Source: Bacteroidales bacterium (GTDB lineage Bacteria > Bacteroidota > Bacteroidia > Bacteroidales > BM520). Taken from it: DNA of 64,000 nucleotides. Made by a program: the position numbers and the translations under genes. The stretch lies in assembly GCA_016285515.1 (NCBI GenBank), contig JAEEQW010000007.1, forward strand, positions 1 to 64,000, in the 5' to 3' direction. Of this stretch, positions 47,067 to 55,931 are shown piece after piece. Within the stretch, counting starts at the first letter, position 1; every line of letters begins with the position of its first letter. The notes under the pieces were generated by a model. It searched no databases. It worked only from the letters and a program-made list of their open reading frames with translations, and was not told where the DNA came from.

Positions 47067-48161
47067 TCACTTAGTAATCAACTTGTAATAAACCCCACCA
47101 TCACGTCCTTCGCGGGCTAAGATAAAATCATTCAATACGACATCAGGCTCAAGGATGCCGGTAGTGTAATAGCCACTGCCGGTTGGATTGCACGCTATCA
47201 CCTTACCTTCACGTACAGACCTGAATTTATCGTAATACTGGTTGGACGACCTCACATAATCAAGCGTGATTGCCATATCGGCATCACAGTCGGTGACAAA
47301 ACGCCAGTACTCCACTGTCATCCCCTGTTTTAAAGCCTCTTCCGGTGACACAGCAAAACTACCGTTGTGTATGTCATCCTTCCAAACATATTCAAAGCCT
47401 GCATCCCTGAAAAATGCGGTGACATAACTCTGCCCACCTGCGGCATACCAATATCCGTTATATTCACTTGCATCAAGAATCTGTGGTTTGTCAGCATCAT
47501 CTATATCACTACATATCAGACTGTTATATTTTTTTATAATAGAATCCGAAATTGACAGCGCAATATCTTCCCTGTCCATCAGGAAGCCAAAAAGTCTAAT
47601 CCATTCCATACGACCAAGCGGTGTGTTTTCAAGATACTCCAACACCGGAATCACCTTTATCCCGGCTGAATTTATAGTAGAGAAATCGGCATGCTGATAC
47701 TCGCTCGTAAACAGAAAATCCGGATTCAGGTCCAAGATAACCTCTGTCTTTGTGCCGGCACCGAGAGTTATTACCTTCACATTATTCCTGTCTATTTTGT
47801 TCAAAATGTCGGAGCCCCGGAACGTATTGGAATCCGGAATGCCAATCATATTGCCAATGCAGCCTATTCTGTCATAGAATGCTATGTGGGTTATCGAAAA
47901 GCAGCAGGCAGTATTGGAGTCCTTAATATCATCTTTTTTCAGCTCCACTCTTGAGATGACTTGAGTTGTATCAGAAGGATTTCTGACGATAAGAGTATAG
48001 TCGCCGGAAGATGATTTTGCAACATAGAAGCCTTTTGCATATTCGGGATAAAGATATATCTCGCCATCATTTTTGAAATGATTTTTGTTCACACATGATG
48101 TAATCAGTGAAAACATAAGCATTAATGCGATCAGAGTCTTAATCTTCATAAGATTTTTCAT
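47067..48161 (-). CDS. Periplasmic substrate-binding lipoprotein, iron/B12 type ABC transporter
   Basis: About 364 residues from ATG at 48161; a frame nine codons longer exists but lacks support. Lipobox SLITSC at the end of the signal peptide. The family motifs are those of TroA-like helical-backbone binding proteins: a long interlobe helix (REDIALSISDSIIKKYNSLI), NPDFLFTSEY and ILDASEYNGYWYAAGG. It delivers an iron complex, haem or cobalamin to an inner-membrane permease. No permease is adjacent, but a permease-ATPase pair lacking its binding protein lies at 17553-19354 on the same strand. Confidence 0.85.
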   Translation of the reverse strand: MKNLMKIKTLIALMLMFSLITSCVNKNHFKNDGEIYLYPEYAKGFYVAKSSSGDYTLIVRNPSDTTQVISRVELKKDDIKDSNTACCFSITHIAFYDRIGCIGNMIGIPDSNTFRGSDILNKIDRNNVKVITLGAGTKTEVILDLNPDFLFTSEYQHADFSTINSAGIKVIPVLEYLENTPLGRMEWIRLFGFLMDREDIALSISDSIIKKYNSLICSDIDDADKPQILDASEYNGYWYAAGGQSYVTAFFRDAGFEYVWKDDIHNGSFAVSPEEALKQGMTVEYWRFVTDCDADMAITLDYVRSSNQYYDKFRSVREGKVIACNPTGSGYYTTGILEPDVVLNDFILAREGRDGGVYYKLITK

Positions 48162-48192
48162 AAAAAGAATCTCCAATAAAAAAAACACATCT

Positions 48193-48200
48193 GCAAAAAT
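48193..48200 (-). promoter_or_regulatory. -7 box TATTTTTG for the binding-protein gene
   Basis: Minus-strand TATTTTTG, 31 bases upstream of the ATG at 48161. Faces the divergent promoter of the glycogen operon. Confidence 0.5.
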
Positions 48201-48220
48201 ACAAAATTCAAAATAAAAAG

Positions 48221-48228
48221 TTAACTTT
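48221..48228 (+). promoter_or_regulatory. -7 box TAACTTTG for the glycogen operon
   Basis: Matches TAnnTTTG 32 bases before the ATG at 48261. No TTTG is found at the -33 position. Confidence 0.55.
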
Positions 48229-48260
48229 GTAATTTAATATTCAAACATAAAAATATTCTT

Positions 48261-50204
48261 ATGAGTTACATACACTTCGACAAAGATTCAATGGTAAACC
48301 TGTCATATTCTCTCAACAAGGAGTTGCTGCGCACCAACAAGGAAGGCGGCTATGGCAGCACCACACTGATAGGATGCAACACAAGCAGGTATCACGGACT
48401 TCTCGTAGTTCCGCAGCCGACCATCGACGGTGATAACCACGTGTTACTTTCCTCATTGGAAGAATCTGTAATACAGCACGGAGAAGAGTTTCAGCTTTCA
48501 GTACATCAGTATAATGACGACTACTTCTATCCGAAAGGACACAAATATATAAATGAGGTTACCTGTGATCCGATTCCGTCGATAACATACTGTGTGGGAG
48601 GTGTTGTCCTGAAAAAGGAACGCATCAACTCATCGATAGGTTTCAGGATGATGGTCCGTTACACTCTCATTGACGCTCATTCAGCGACCACGTTGAAGAT
48701 AAGGCCTCTGCTGGCATTTCGCAACCGTCATGTGCTAACGCACTGCAACAATGATGTTGACACGAATTATGAAGTCATCCGCAATGGCATCAGATGCAGG
48801 ATGTATCCCAATTATTCATTCCTGAACATACAGTTAAACAAGTCAAATGAATATCAGCATGCGCCTGACTGGTACTACAACTTCGAGTATGCCAAAGACA
48901 GGGAGCGCGGCTACGATTATCACGAAGATTTATACACTCCGGGATATTTTATGGTAAACATGCAGGTTGGGCAGAGTATTATCATCTCCATTGCCACAGA
49001 GGAAAGCAATCCGACCACCCTGACACGTCTTTTCAACAGCGAGGTTGCACGACGCATTCCGCGCGACAGTTTTAAGGGATGTCTCCTCAATGCCGCCCAA
49101 CAATTTATCATCAGAGAAAACGGCTCTTACAGGGTCATTGCAGGGTATCCGTGGTTAGGCGTCATTCCGCGCGACACGTTTCTCGCCCTTCCAGGGCTGA
49201 CTCTGACACAGGGAAAGCCCGACATATTCCGCAATGTCATTGATGGCATGATCAAAGACATGAACGGACCGTTCTTCAACTTTTACAACAACATACATTC
49301 AGCACCGGTTCCTTCAGCCGACGCTTCACTGTGGCTGCTTTGGTGCCTGAACCAATATGCTGACAAAGTTCAAGACGGCAAAAAATTCGTCTGGAGACAC
49401 TGGGGCAAAACCATTAAAAAGATACTCACAGCATACCGTGACGGCACTGACAACGAAATATATGCCAATGAAGACGGTCTGCTTCATCAGGGACGACACG
49501 GACTCGCCCTCACTTGGATGAACTCGATAGTCAACAGCAAACCTGTCTCACCGAGAACCGGTTATGCTGTCGAAATCAACGCTCTGTGGTATAATGCGAT
49601 ATGCTTTGCAGTTGACCTCGCCACAACATGCAATGATAAAACTTTCGTAAAGGAATGGGGCGATTACGCCGAGAAAGTCGGCAAATCCTTTGTCAAGGAA
49701 TTCTGGGATGAAGACAAAGGCTATCTCTGCGATTATTTCGAGGCAGGCGAAGAGAAGAACTGGAAAATCCGTCCTAATATGCTGATAGCAATAGGATTGC
49801 AGCATTCACCCCTTGACTATCTGCAGAAATCCAAAATATTCAATATAGTTAATGACGAACTGCGGACACCTCACGGGATACGCACACTGTCACCACGTCA
49901 CGAGGAATTCGTTCCGGTATGCAGTGGTGACCACAATACACGCGGACTGACAATGCATCAAGGCTCAGCTTATCCTTGGCTGCTGATGTTCTATGCCGAA
50001 TATATCAAGATGACGTTGGACAAGGAACGCGCTGTCACTTATTTCAAGAAAATCATCAGCGACTTTGAATCGGAAATGATGGAAGACGGCATAGGCACTC
50101 TGTCACAGATGTATGACGGAAATCCTCCATATACCGGCAGAGGGACCATCTCTCATGCCACAAGCGTTGCCGCACTTCTGCTCATTGCAGACAATCTGGA
50201 CTAA
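48261..50204 (+). CDS. Glycogen debranching enzyme (amylo-alpha-1,6-glucosidase)
   Basis: 647 residues. The N-terminal GDE_N part begins YIHFDKDSMVNLSYSLNKEL with NTSRYHGLLV. The C-terminal GH133-like GDE_C toroid holds GYPWLGVIPRDTFLALPGL and PSADASLWLLWC, which carry the likely catalytic acidic residues, and GYAVEINALWYNA. It removes alpha-1,6 branches from glycogen. First gene of a three-gene operon. Together with the fusion at 1-4163 it completes a breakdown pathway. Confidence 0.93.
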   Translation: MSYIHFDKDSMVNLSYSLNKELLRTNKEGGYGSTTLIGCNTSRYHGLLVVPQPTIDGDNHVLLSSLEESVIQHGEEFQLSVHQYNDDYFYPKGHKYINEVTCDPIPSITYCVGGVVLKKERINSSIGFRMMVRYTLIDAHSATTLKIRPLLAFRNRHVLTHCNNDVDTNYEVIRNGIRCRMYPNYSFLNIQLNKSNEYQHAPDWYYNFEYAKDRERGYDYHEDLYTPGYFMVNMQVGQSIIISIATEESNPTTLTRLFNSEVARRIPRDSFKGCLLNAAQQFIIRENGSYRVIAGYPWLGVIPRDTFLALPGLTLTQGKPDIFRNVIDGMIKDMNGPFFNFYNNIHSAPVPSADASLWLLWCLNQYADKVQDGKKFVWRHWGKTIKKILTAYRDGTDNEIYANEDGLLHQGRHGLALTWMNSIVNSKPVSPRTGYAVEINALWYNAICFAVDLATTCNDKTFVKEWGDYAEKVGKSFVKEFWDEDKGYLCDYFEAGEEKNWKIRPNMLIAIGLQHSPLDYLQKSKIFNIVNDELRTPHGIRTLSPRHEEFVPVCSGDHNTRGLTMHQGSAYPWLLMFYAEYIKMTLDKERAVTYFKKIISDFESEMMEDGIGTLSQMYDGNPPYTGRGTISHATSVAALLLIADNLD

Positions 50205-50233
50205 TAATTTCACAAAATAAACACACTGGTAAA

Positions 50234-51514
50234 ATGAAAGTATTAATGTTGGGATGGGAATTCCCCCCTCATATAACAGGCGGTCTCGGAACTGCCTGCT
50301 ATGGAATGGCTAAAGGTCTGAAAGCCAAAGGTGCGGATGTTATCTTTGTAACACCCAAAGCGTATGGCGACGAAGACAGAACGGTGGCTGATATTGTCAA
50401 CGCCAGCGATGTCGAAGTCGACATATACGAAAAGGAATACAGAGATGTCATCAACTCAATGACTTATATTGAAGTTGACTCCAGCCTTATTCCATACGCA
50501 GGTCCTGAAGAATATGAGAAATACTACGAAAAAATCAACAAAGACACTGTTGCACATGATAAACCGGTCTTTTCACGGAAATATCAGTTTGCAGGCGGCT
50601 ATGGAAAAACCCTATACGAAGAGGTGGCACGCTATGCCATTGTCGTCGCCAAGATAGCAACAATGTACGATTTCGACATCATACACGCCCACGACTGGTT
50701 GACCTACTCTGCAGGCATTGCAGCCAAGAGAGTCTCAGGCAAACCCCTCGTCTGTCACATCCATGCCACCGAATTCGACCGCTCCGGTGACAACATCAAT
50801 ACCATAGTTTATGACCTCGAACGCAGCGGCATGATGAACGCCGACCGCGTAATCGCAGTCAGCAACCTAACAGCAAATACAGTCATCAACAAATATGGCA
50901 TTGACGCCTCAAAGGTCTTCACAGTCCACAATGCCATCACCACAAGCCCGACCGACGTCTCCAAATTCAAGAAAAACTTCGACACCAAGTTCGTGACATT
51001 CCTCGGACGTCTCACCTATCAGAAAGGGCCTGAATATTTCATTGATGCAGCCAAACTCATTCTCCAACGCGACAAAGACATTCATTTCGTCATGGCCGGC
51101 ACTGGTGACATGATGCCAGGTTTAGTGAAATACGTCGCAAAACTTGGCATTTCCGACAACTTCCATTTCACAGGATTTTTAAAGGGAGAACAGGTTGACA
51201 GAATGTTCGCAATGAGCGACGTATTTGTAATGCCTTCAGTATCAGAGCCTTTTGGGCTCGTACCGCTTGAAGCCATGAGTCTCAACGTACCAGTCGTCAT
51301 CTCCAAACAGTCGGGCGTCTCCGAAGTCCTCGAACACGCTCTCAAAGTGGATTTCTGGGACGTCAATGCAATGACCGACTGCATCTATGCTCTGCTCCAT
51401 TACGACACACTCAGTGAAATGTACAAAAAATACGGCAAAATTGAAATCGATAACATGAAATGGGAAAATGCCGCAGAAAAAATAATTAACGTTTACAATA
51501 GCATTTTAAAATAA
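50234..51514 (+). CDS. Glycogen synthase-like glycosyltransferase (GT4/GT5 type)
   Basis: 426 residues. GT-B fold: N-terminal MLGWEFPPHITGGLGTACYG and the donor-binding EPFGLVPLEAMSLNVPVV motif with its E-x7-E pattern, preceded by VTFLGRLTYQKGPEYFID. Most like the Bacteroidetes glycogen synthase-type glycosyltransferases that accompany GDE and GH57. Follows the debranching gene by 29 bases. The exact glucosyl donor is not evident. Confidence 0.85.
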   Translation: MKVLMLGWEFPPHITGGLGTACYGMAKGLKAKGADVIFVTPKAYGDEDRTVADIVNASDVEVDIYEKEYRDVINSMTYIEVDSSLIPYAGPEEYEKYYEKINKDTVAHDKPVFSRKYQFAGGYGKTLYEEVARYAIVVAKIATMYDFDIIHAHDWLTYSAGIAAKRVSGKPLVCHIHATEFDRSGDNINTIVYDLERSGMMNADRVIAVSNLTANTVINKYGIDASKVFTVHNAITTSPTDVSKFKKNFDTKFVTFLGRLTYQKGPEYFIDAAKLILQRDKDIHFVMAGTGDMMPGLVKYVAKLGISDNFHFTGFLKGEQVDRMFAMSDVFVMPSVSEPFGLVPLEAMSLNVPVVISKQSGVSEVLEHALKVDFWDVNAMTDCIYALLHYDTLSEMYKKYGKIEIDNMKWENAAEKIINVYNSILK

Positions 51515-51523
51515 ACTATCACT

Positions 51524-52711
51524 ATGAAACCTATATGCCTTTTCTTTCAAGTACACCAACCAATAAGACTACGCACATACAGATTCTTTGACATCGGAGT
51601 CAACCACGACTACTACAACGATTATCTCAACAAGATGACTGTGACCAAAGTCGGCGCCCAATGCTATATTCCCATGAACAATCTGCTCATGAGACTTATT
51701 GATGAATTCGGTGACAACGTTAAAATAAGCCTGTCAATATCCGGCACAACCATCGAACAGATGAAATGGTTCGCCCCGGATGTTCTTGAGAGTTTCCAGA
51801 AACTCGTCAAAACCGGCAACGTTGAACTTCTGTCACAACCATATAATTTTTCATTCTCTTCCATTATCAACAAAAAGCTTTTCATGGAACAGGTGAAGAT
51901 GGAAAACAAACTCATCAAGGAGACATTCGGAATAAAGCCTAAAGCGTTCAAAAACACACAATTGCTTTATAATGACGATCTTACGGAACAGATTCTGAAG
52001 CTGGGTTATGACACCGCCATCATCGAAGGCGCACGACACATCCTCGGATGGAAACCTGCTGAAAATGTATATTACAGCGCCTCCAATCCGAAACTCAAAC
52101 TCCTGACAAGAACCTGCGGACTCTGCGATGACATATCATTCCGCTTCGGCAATAAAAACTGGAATGAGTGGCCGCTTACCGCCGAAAAATTCATGGACTG
52201 GGTCAACCGGTGCCTCATAAAAGGCAAATGCCTTACCCTTGCACTCGAATACGAAACATTCGGCGACTACTATTCCACTGACACCGGCATTCTGGATTTC
52301 ATAGAGGATTTTATCCGCCGCATCATCAGCAACGACCAAATGTTCATGGCAACTCCTTCAGAAATAACCAAACTCATAGCCCCTGCCGCACCACTCAACG
52401 TTCCGTACAACATGACATGGGCCGATGAGGAAAAGGACACCTCAGCATGGCTTGGCAACGAACTTCAGACAGAAGCATTCCACAAACTCTATGACCTCAC
52501 CGACAAAGTGGCAAAATGCGAAGACCCTGAAATCAAAAAGGATTTCCTGTTCATTCAATCTGTTGACAATCTGCTATATATGTGCACAAAACTTTTCGTC
52601 ATCAAAGATGCCATTCAACATCAGAACTCACCGTACAATTCCCCATACGATGCATTCATCAATTTCATGAACGTGGTGAATGACCTGAAATTGAGAGTTG
52701 AAGAACGATAA
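51524..52711 (+). CDS. GH57-like alpha-glucan-acting enzyme, atypical catalytic motif
   Basis: 395 residues. N-terminal FFQVHQPIRLR is the GH57 HQP motif. AIIEGARHILGW holds the likely nucleophile Glu168, and SYxxSDDISxRF is represented by CDDISFRFGNKNW. The fourth GH57 region reads LEYETFGDYYSTDTGI with Glu242 at the place where the classic acid/base Asp is found. It may be a glucanotransferase, an amylase or a catalytically altered member. Third gene of the glycogen operon, 9 bases after the GT4 gene. Its last codons run into a 7-bp tandem repeat array. Confidence 0.85.
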   Translation: MKPICLFFQVHQPIRLRTYRFFDIGVNHDYYNDYLNKMTVTKVGAQCYIPMNNLLMRLIDEFGDNVKISLSISGTTIEQMKWFAPDVLESFQKLVKTGNVELLSQPYNFSFSSIINKKLFMEQVKMENKLIKETFGIKPKAFKNTQLLYNDDLTEQILKLGYDTAIIEGARHILGWKPAENVYYSASNPKLKLLTRTCGLCDDISFRFGNKNWNEWPLTAEKFMDWVNRCLIKGKCLTLALEYETFGDYYSTDTGILDFIEDFIRRIISNDQMFMATPSEITKLIAPAAPLNVPYNMTWADEEKDTSAWLGNELQTEAFHKLYDLTDKVAKCEDPEIKKDFLFIQSVDNLLYMCTKLFVIKDAIQHQNSPYNSPYDAFINFMNVVNDLKLRVEER

Positions 52712-52775
52712 TCGATAGACGATAAACGATAGACGAAGAACGAAGAACGAAAGACGATAAACGAAGGACGAGAAC
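52706..52775 (+). repeat. Heptanucleotide tandem repeat array, 10 units
   Basis: Ten consecutive 7-base units of the form CGAWRRA (CGATAAT, CGATAGA, CGATAAA, CGATAGA, CGAAGAA, CGAAGAA, CGAAAGA, CGATAAA, CGAAGGA, CGAGAAC). It begins in the last codons of the GH57 gene, spans its TAA and ends one base before the ATG of the YD-repeat gene. Purine-rich on the plus strand. Another imperfect unit (TGAAGAA) may precede it. Confidence 0.9.
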
Positions 52776-52776
52776 T

Positions 52777-53652
52777 ATGATTAGAATAAAAACGTACCGG
52801 GCTGTGGAGGTTTATTTCGATGGCAAGCTCAACGACACAACGGATGAATACCTTTATTCCGAAATGGTAAATGATGACAACGGGAACCTGCTTTCTGAAA
52901 ATCATTATGACACCGAAGGCGAAATGAATTACGAATACAAGGCTGAATATAATGACAAAAACCAGATTGTAAGCGAATTGCGCATAGAAGACGGCGAAGT
53001 AATCGACAATTCCAAATACACTTACGAAGGTGATAATCTCATAGAAGAACGACATCTCTACGAAGAAGGATTCGAGGAGCGCATCGTCAACGAATACGAT
53101 TCCAACGGTCTAAGAATCAGACAAATATCATACGATACAGATAATGAGATAACCGAGAAACTCGTCTATACTTACGATGGGAAAAACCTCGTCAACATAG
53201 AATATGAGGATGAAGACTGTAAAAAGTCTCCATACCAGCAGAACGAATACGACAATGCCGGCAACGTCACAAAGGTTCTTTACACAAACCTTGAAGGCAA
53301 TGTGTTGGAAACTGATAACACCTACGATGAAAAGAACCGTCTGACTAAAACAATATCATACAACGAATACAAGCGCATCGACAGCATAGAGGAAAACGAA
53401 TACAACGACAAAGACTTGATTGTAAGGACTGTACGTAAAGAGCGTGATAGAACAATAACCTTTGATTACAAATATAATGAAATCGACCGTATCAGTCATT
53501 TCAGCATCACCGACAACAAAGGTAACGTTTTACAATCGGCTGACAGGGAATACGAAAATGGTCTCATAGCGCGTTCCGTAACCACCACCATCGCCCCTGA
53601 ACTGCAGCGCAAAGAAATTGAGACAGTGAGATACAAATACGAAGAAATATGA
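52777..53652 (+). CDS. Cytosolic YD-repeat (RHS-like) protein
   Basis: 291 residues with no signal peptide or membrane segment. About eight repeats of roughly 20-22 residues run through the protein: YNDKNQIVSEL, YEGDNLIEERH, YDSNGLRIRQIS, YDGKNLVNIEY, YDNAGNVTKVLY, YDEKNRLTKTIS, YNDKDLIVRTV, YNEIDRISHF. These resemble RHS/YD repeats but form a short acidic protein without toxin domain. Its ATG follows the heptamer array directly, and its stop overlaps the start of the next gene by 4 bases (ATGA). Function unknown; a beta-sheet scaffold or binding role is inferred. Confidence 0.75.
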   Translation: MIRIKTYRAVEVYFDGKLNDTTDEYLYSEMVNDDNGNLLSENHYDTEGEMNYEYKAEYNDKNQIVSELRIEDGEVIDNSKYTYEGDNLIEERHLYEEGFEERIVNEYDSNGLRIRQISYDTDNEITEKLVYTYDGKNLVNIEYEDEDCKKSPYQQNEYDNAGNVTKVLYTNLEGNVLETDNTYDEKNRLTKTISYNEYKRIDSIEENEYNDKDLIVRTVRKERDRTITFDYKYNEIDRISHFSITDNKGNVLQSADREYENGLIARSVTTTIAPELQRKEIETVRYKYEEI

Positions 53653-55880
53653 AAAGACAATTACTATTAATAGCCATCACCACACTGCTTTCGACCGCAG
53701 CAGTTGCCCAACCGAAATGCTATTGGGTTTTCCTTACAGACAAGAACAACACAGAGTTCGATCCATACACATATTTCGACAGCAAGGCCATCGAACGTTA
53801 CGAAAAATGCGGTGCATCGCTGTACGACATCAGCAACTATCCTCTCAACCGGAACTACACCGATGAAATCAGCAGCTTGTCGGAAGAAGTGGTCGGCGAA
53901 TCACGCTGGCTAAACGCAATGGGTATCATGGCAACTGATGAAAACATCGAAATCATCCGCAAGTTGAGTTTCGTCAAAAATGTTGAAGAAATCAGTTCCG
54001 ACTACATTCTCGCATCCAATGAAACATATAATGCCGACATTGAAGAAGAGCTGGAAATCCTTGCTGACAAAGGAATCCTTACCAACCAGGTCATCCGTTT
54101 GGGCGGACAGCATTTTATTGACAAGGGCATTGATGGGAAAGGACTTCGTATAGCAGTCTTTGACGGTGGGTTCCCATACGTGGACAAGCACGTGGCATTT
54201 CAGCATCTGCGTGACAATAATCAAATTATTAGCACATATAATTTCCCGAACCATCGCGAGGATGTCTATGGCTGGAACTCTCACGGCACCATGGTGCTGA
54301 GTTGCATTGCAGGCATCAAGGACGGCAAAAAATTGGGGTTGGCAACAGGAGCGGAGTTTTTGCTCGCCCGTACTGAAGTAAACGCTGAACCCTTCAAAGA
54401 GGAAGTTTGGTGGGAACAGGCAGTGGAATGGGCTGACAAGAACGGTGCTGACCTCATCAACAGTTCATTAGGCTATGGCAAGGAACGTCACTATACTAAA
54501 GACATGGACGGCACATCATACGTTGCAAAAGCCGCCAACATGGCTGCACGCAAAGGAATCCTCGTCTGTTGCTCAGCCGGAAATGAAGGCGACGTCAAAT
54601 GGGCGACAATTGTTACTCCAAGCGATGCCGACAGTGTACTCTGTGTGGGTGGCATAATATCTTCCCTGAAAGAATACAGGCATATTTCGTTCAGTTCTTA
54701 CGGGCCAAGCGCCGATGGCAGAATAAAGCCTAACGTCTGCGCCTTCGGACACGCAAAAGTCGCCAGCCCAAACGGCAGATTCACCGAAGCCGATGGAACA
54801 TCTTTCTCAAGTCCGCTGACTACAGGATTCTGCGCCTGTGCATGGCAAACACGTCCGAACCTCACAGCAATGGAAATGAAGACAGAAGTCGAGAAATCAG
54901 GCGACCTATACCCTTACTACGACTACGCTTTCGGCTACGGCGTTCCCCAGGCAGCATACTTTACCGGTGACTACACCCAGCCACAACGCACATTCAATCT
55001 TATCGACAATAACGAAAGCATAACCATCCATTTTCTGAACGATGAAGGTCCGAATGAAGTCTTCATGAACGTTGAAGGCGAAAACGGAATTCTGCTCGGA
55101 TATTACCAACTCATCACCGAGGATTACAGCGACATATCCTACAGCAAAAAAGAACTCGGCAACGGAAAGAAAATCAATGTTTCATACAACGGTTTTTACG
55201 ATTCCTGCCCTATCAGCAACAATAGCACGGAAAACGTGAAACTTTCAAGAAAAGACAATGCAATATATGCGTTACGCAACGACAACACGTTTCCACCAAA
55301 ATCTGACAGCAACAAGCATATAACTTTTTTCTTCAGATACGGATATAATCTGCCCAATGCAACATGGGATGGTTACAGCAGAAATATAGCTTTCGGGGAA
55401 CGGAACTATGTAGGCGGCAAACGGTATCAGTTCGCATACGCCTTTGCTTTCGATTTCTATAAATATACGAGCAAAAGCTTAACCAATGCCAAAACCCAGA
55501 TTAACACCTCCAACTTCGAATTGGAACTGCTGAATCATTTCATAATTGTTCCTAAAGGCTTTTATTTGGATTTAGGTGCATACGGTTCAGTTACCTTGAG
55601 TCGAAAAGAAAAGTTTATTATGTCACCACCCGACGGCGATGATCCAGCCATACCTTACAAAGGCGATGTTATTGTCACCTACAAAAAATTCAAAGACATC
55701 AATTGGTATCAATATGGTGTCATTGCTCGTGCCAGCTATGATTTTGGAGAACTTCTCACATTATCAGTATTTGGGACATACCGCCTGTCAAAAATCATCA
55801 AAAATCAGAGCATTCTTCTTAATACAAACGTCGATCCTTCGCCATGGAGCATAGGCATTGAGTTAGAATTCGGTTTGTAA
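53649..55880 (+). CDS. Exported S8 subtilase with C-terminal beta-barrel-like domain
   Basis: 743 residues. A signal peptide (ending AAVAQ) is followed by an inhibitor-like pro-region (about 22-145) and a subtilisin domain with Asp172 (IAVFDGGFPYVD), His212 (NSHGTMVLS), Asn in CSAGNEG and Ser385 (GTSFSSP). From about residue 555 the sequence changes into alternating amphipathic strands (FFFRYGYNLP, ELELLNHFIIVPKGFYLDLG, YQYGVIARASYDFG) and ends GIELEFGL with an aromatic near the C-terminus, like an outer-membrane barrel. No T9SS tail is seen. It may display the protease on the surface as an autotransporter-like fusion; this is inference. Overlaps the YD-repeat gene by 4 bases. Confidence 0.85.
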   Translation: MKRQLLLIAITTLLSTAAVAQPKCYWVFLTDKNNTEFDPYTYFDSKAIERYEKCGASLYDISNYPLNRNYTDEISSLSEEVVGESRWLNAMGIMATDENIEIIRKLSFVKNVEEISSDYILASNETYNADIEEELEILADKGILTNQVIRLGGQHFIDKGIDGKGLRIAVFDGGFPYVDKHVAFQHLRDNNQIISTYNFPNHREDVYGWNSHGTMVLSCIAGIKDGKKLGLATGAEFLLARTEVNAEPFKEEVWWEQAVEWADKNGADLINSSLGYGKERHYTKDMDGTSYVAKAANMAARKGILVCCSAGNEGDVKWATIVTPSDADSVLCVGGIISSLKEYRHISFSSYGPSADGRIKPNVCAFGHAKVASPNGRFTEADGTSFSSPLTTGFCACAWQTRPNLTAMEMKTEVEKSGDLYPYYDYAFGYGVPQAAYFTGDYTQPQRTFNLIDNNESITIHFLNDEGPNEVFMNVEGENGILLGYYQLITEDYSDISYSKKELGNGKKINVSYNGFYDSCPISNNSTENVKLSRKDNAIYALRNDNTFPPKSDSNKHITFFFRYGYNLPNATWDGYSRNIAFGERNYVGGKRYQFAYAFAFDFYKYTSKSLTNAKTQINTSNFELELLNHFIIVPKGFYLDLGAYGSVTLSRKEKFIMSPPDGDDPAIPYKGDVIVTYKKFKDINWYQYGVIARASYDFGELLTLSVFGTYRLSKIIKNQSILLNTNVDPSPWSIGIELEFGL

Positions 55881-55931
55881 CAAGCAAGGGAACAAAAAGT
55901 TGAAAAATAAAAACGTCAAAAAACAAACATT

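Noticed and set aside
48162..48188. Longer start for the binding protein
   Set aside because: The added residues precede a second Met-rich start and a normal signal peptide begins at 48161.
52621..53055. Minus-strand open frame through the heptamer array
   Set aside because: Created by the periodic repeat and opposite to well-supported genes; the composition is repetitive Arg/Ser.
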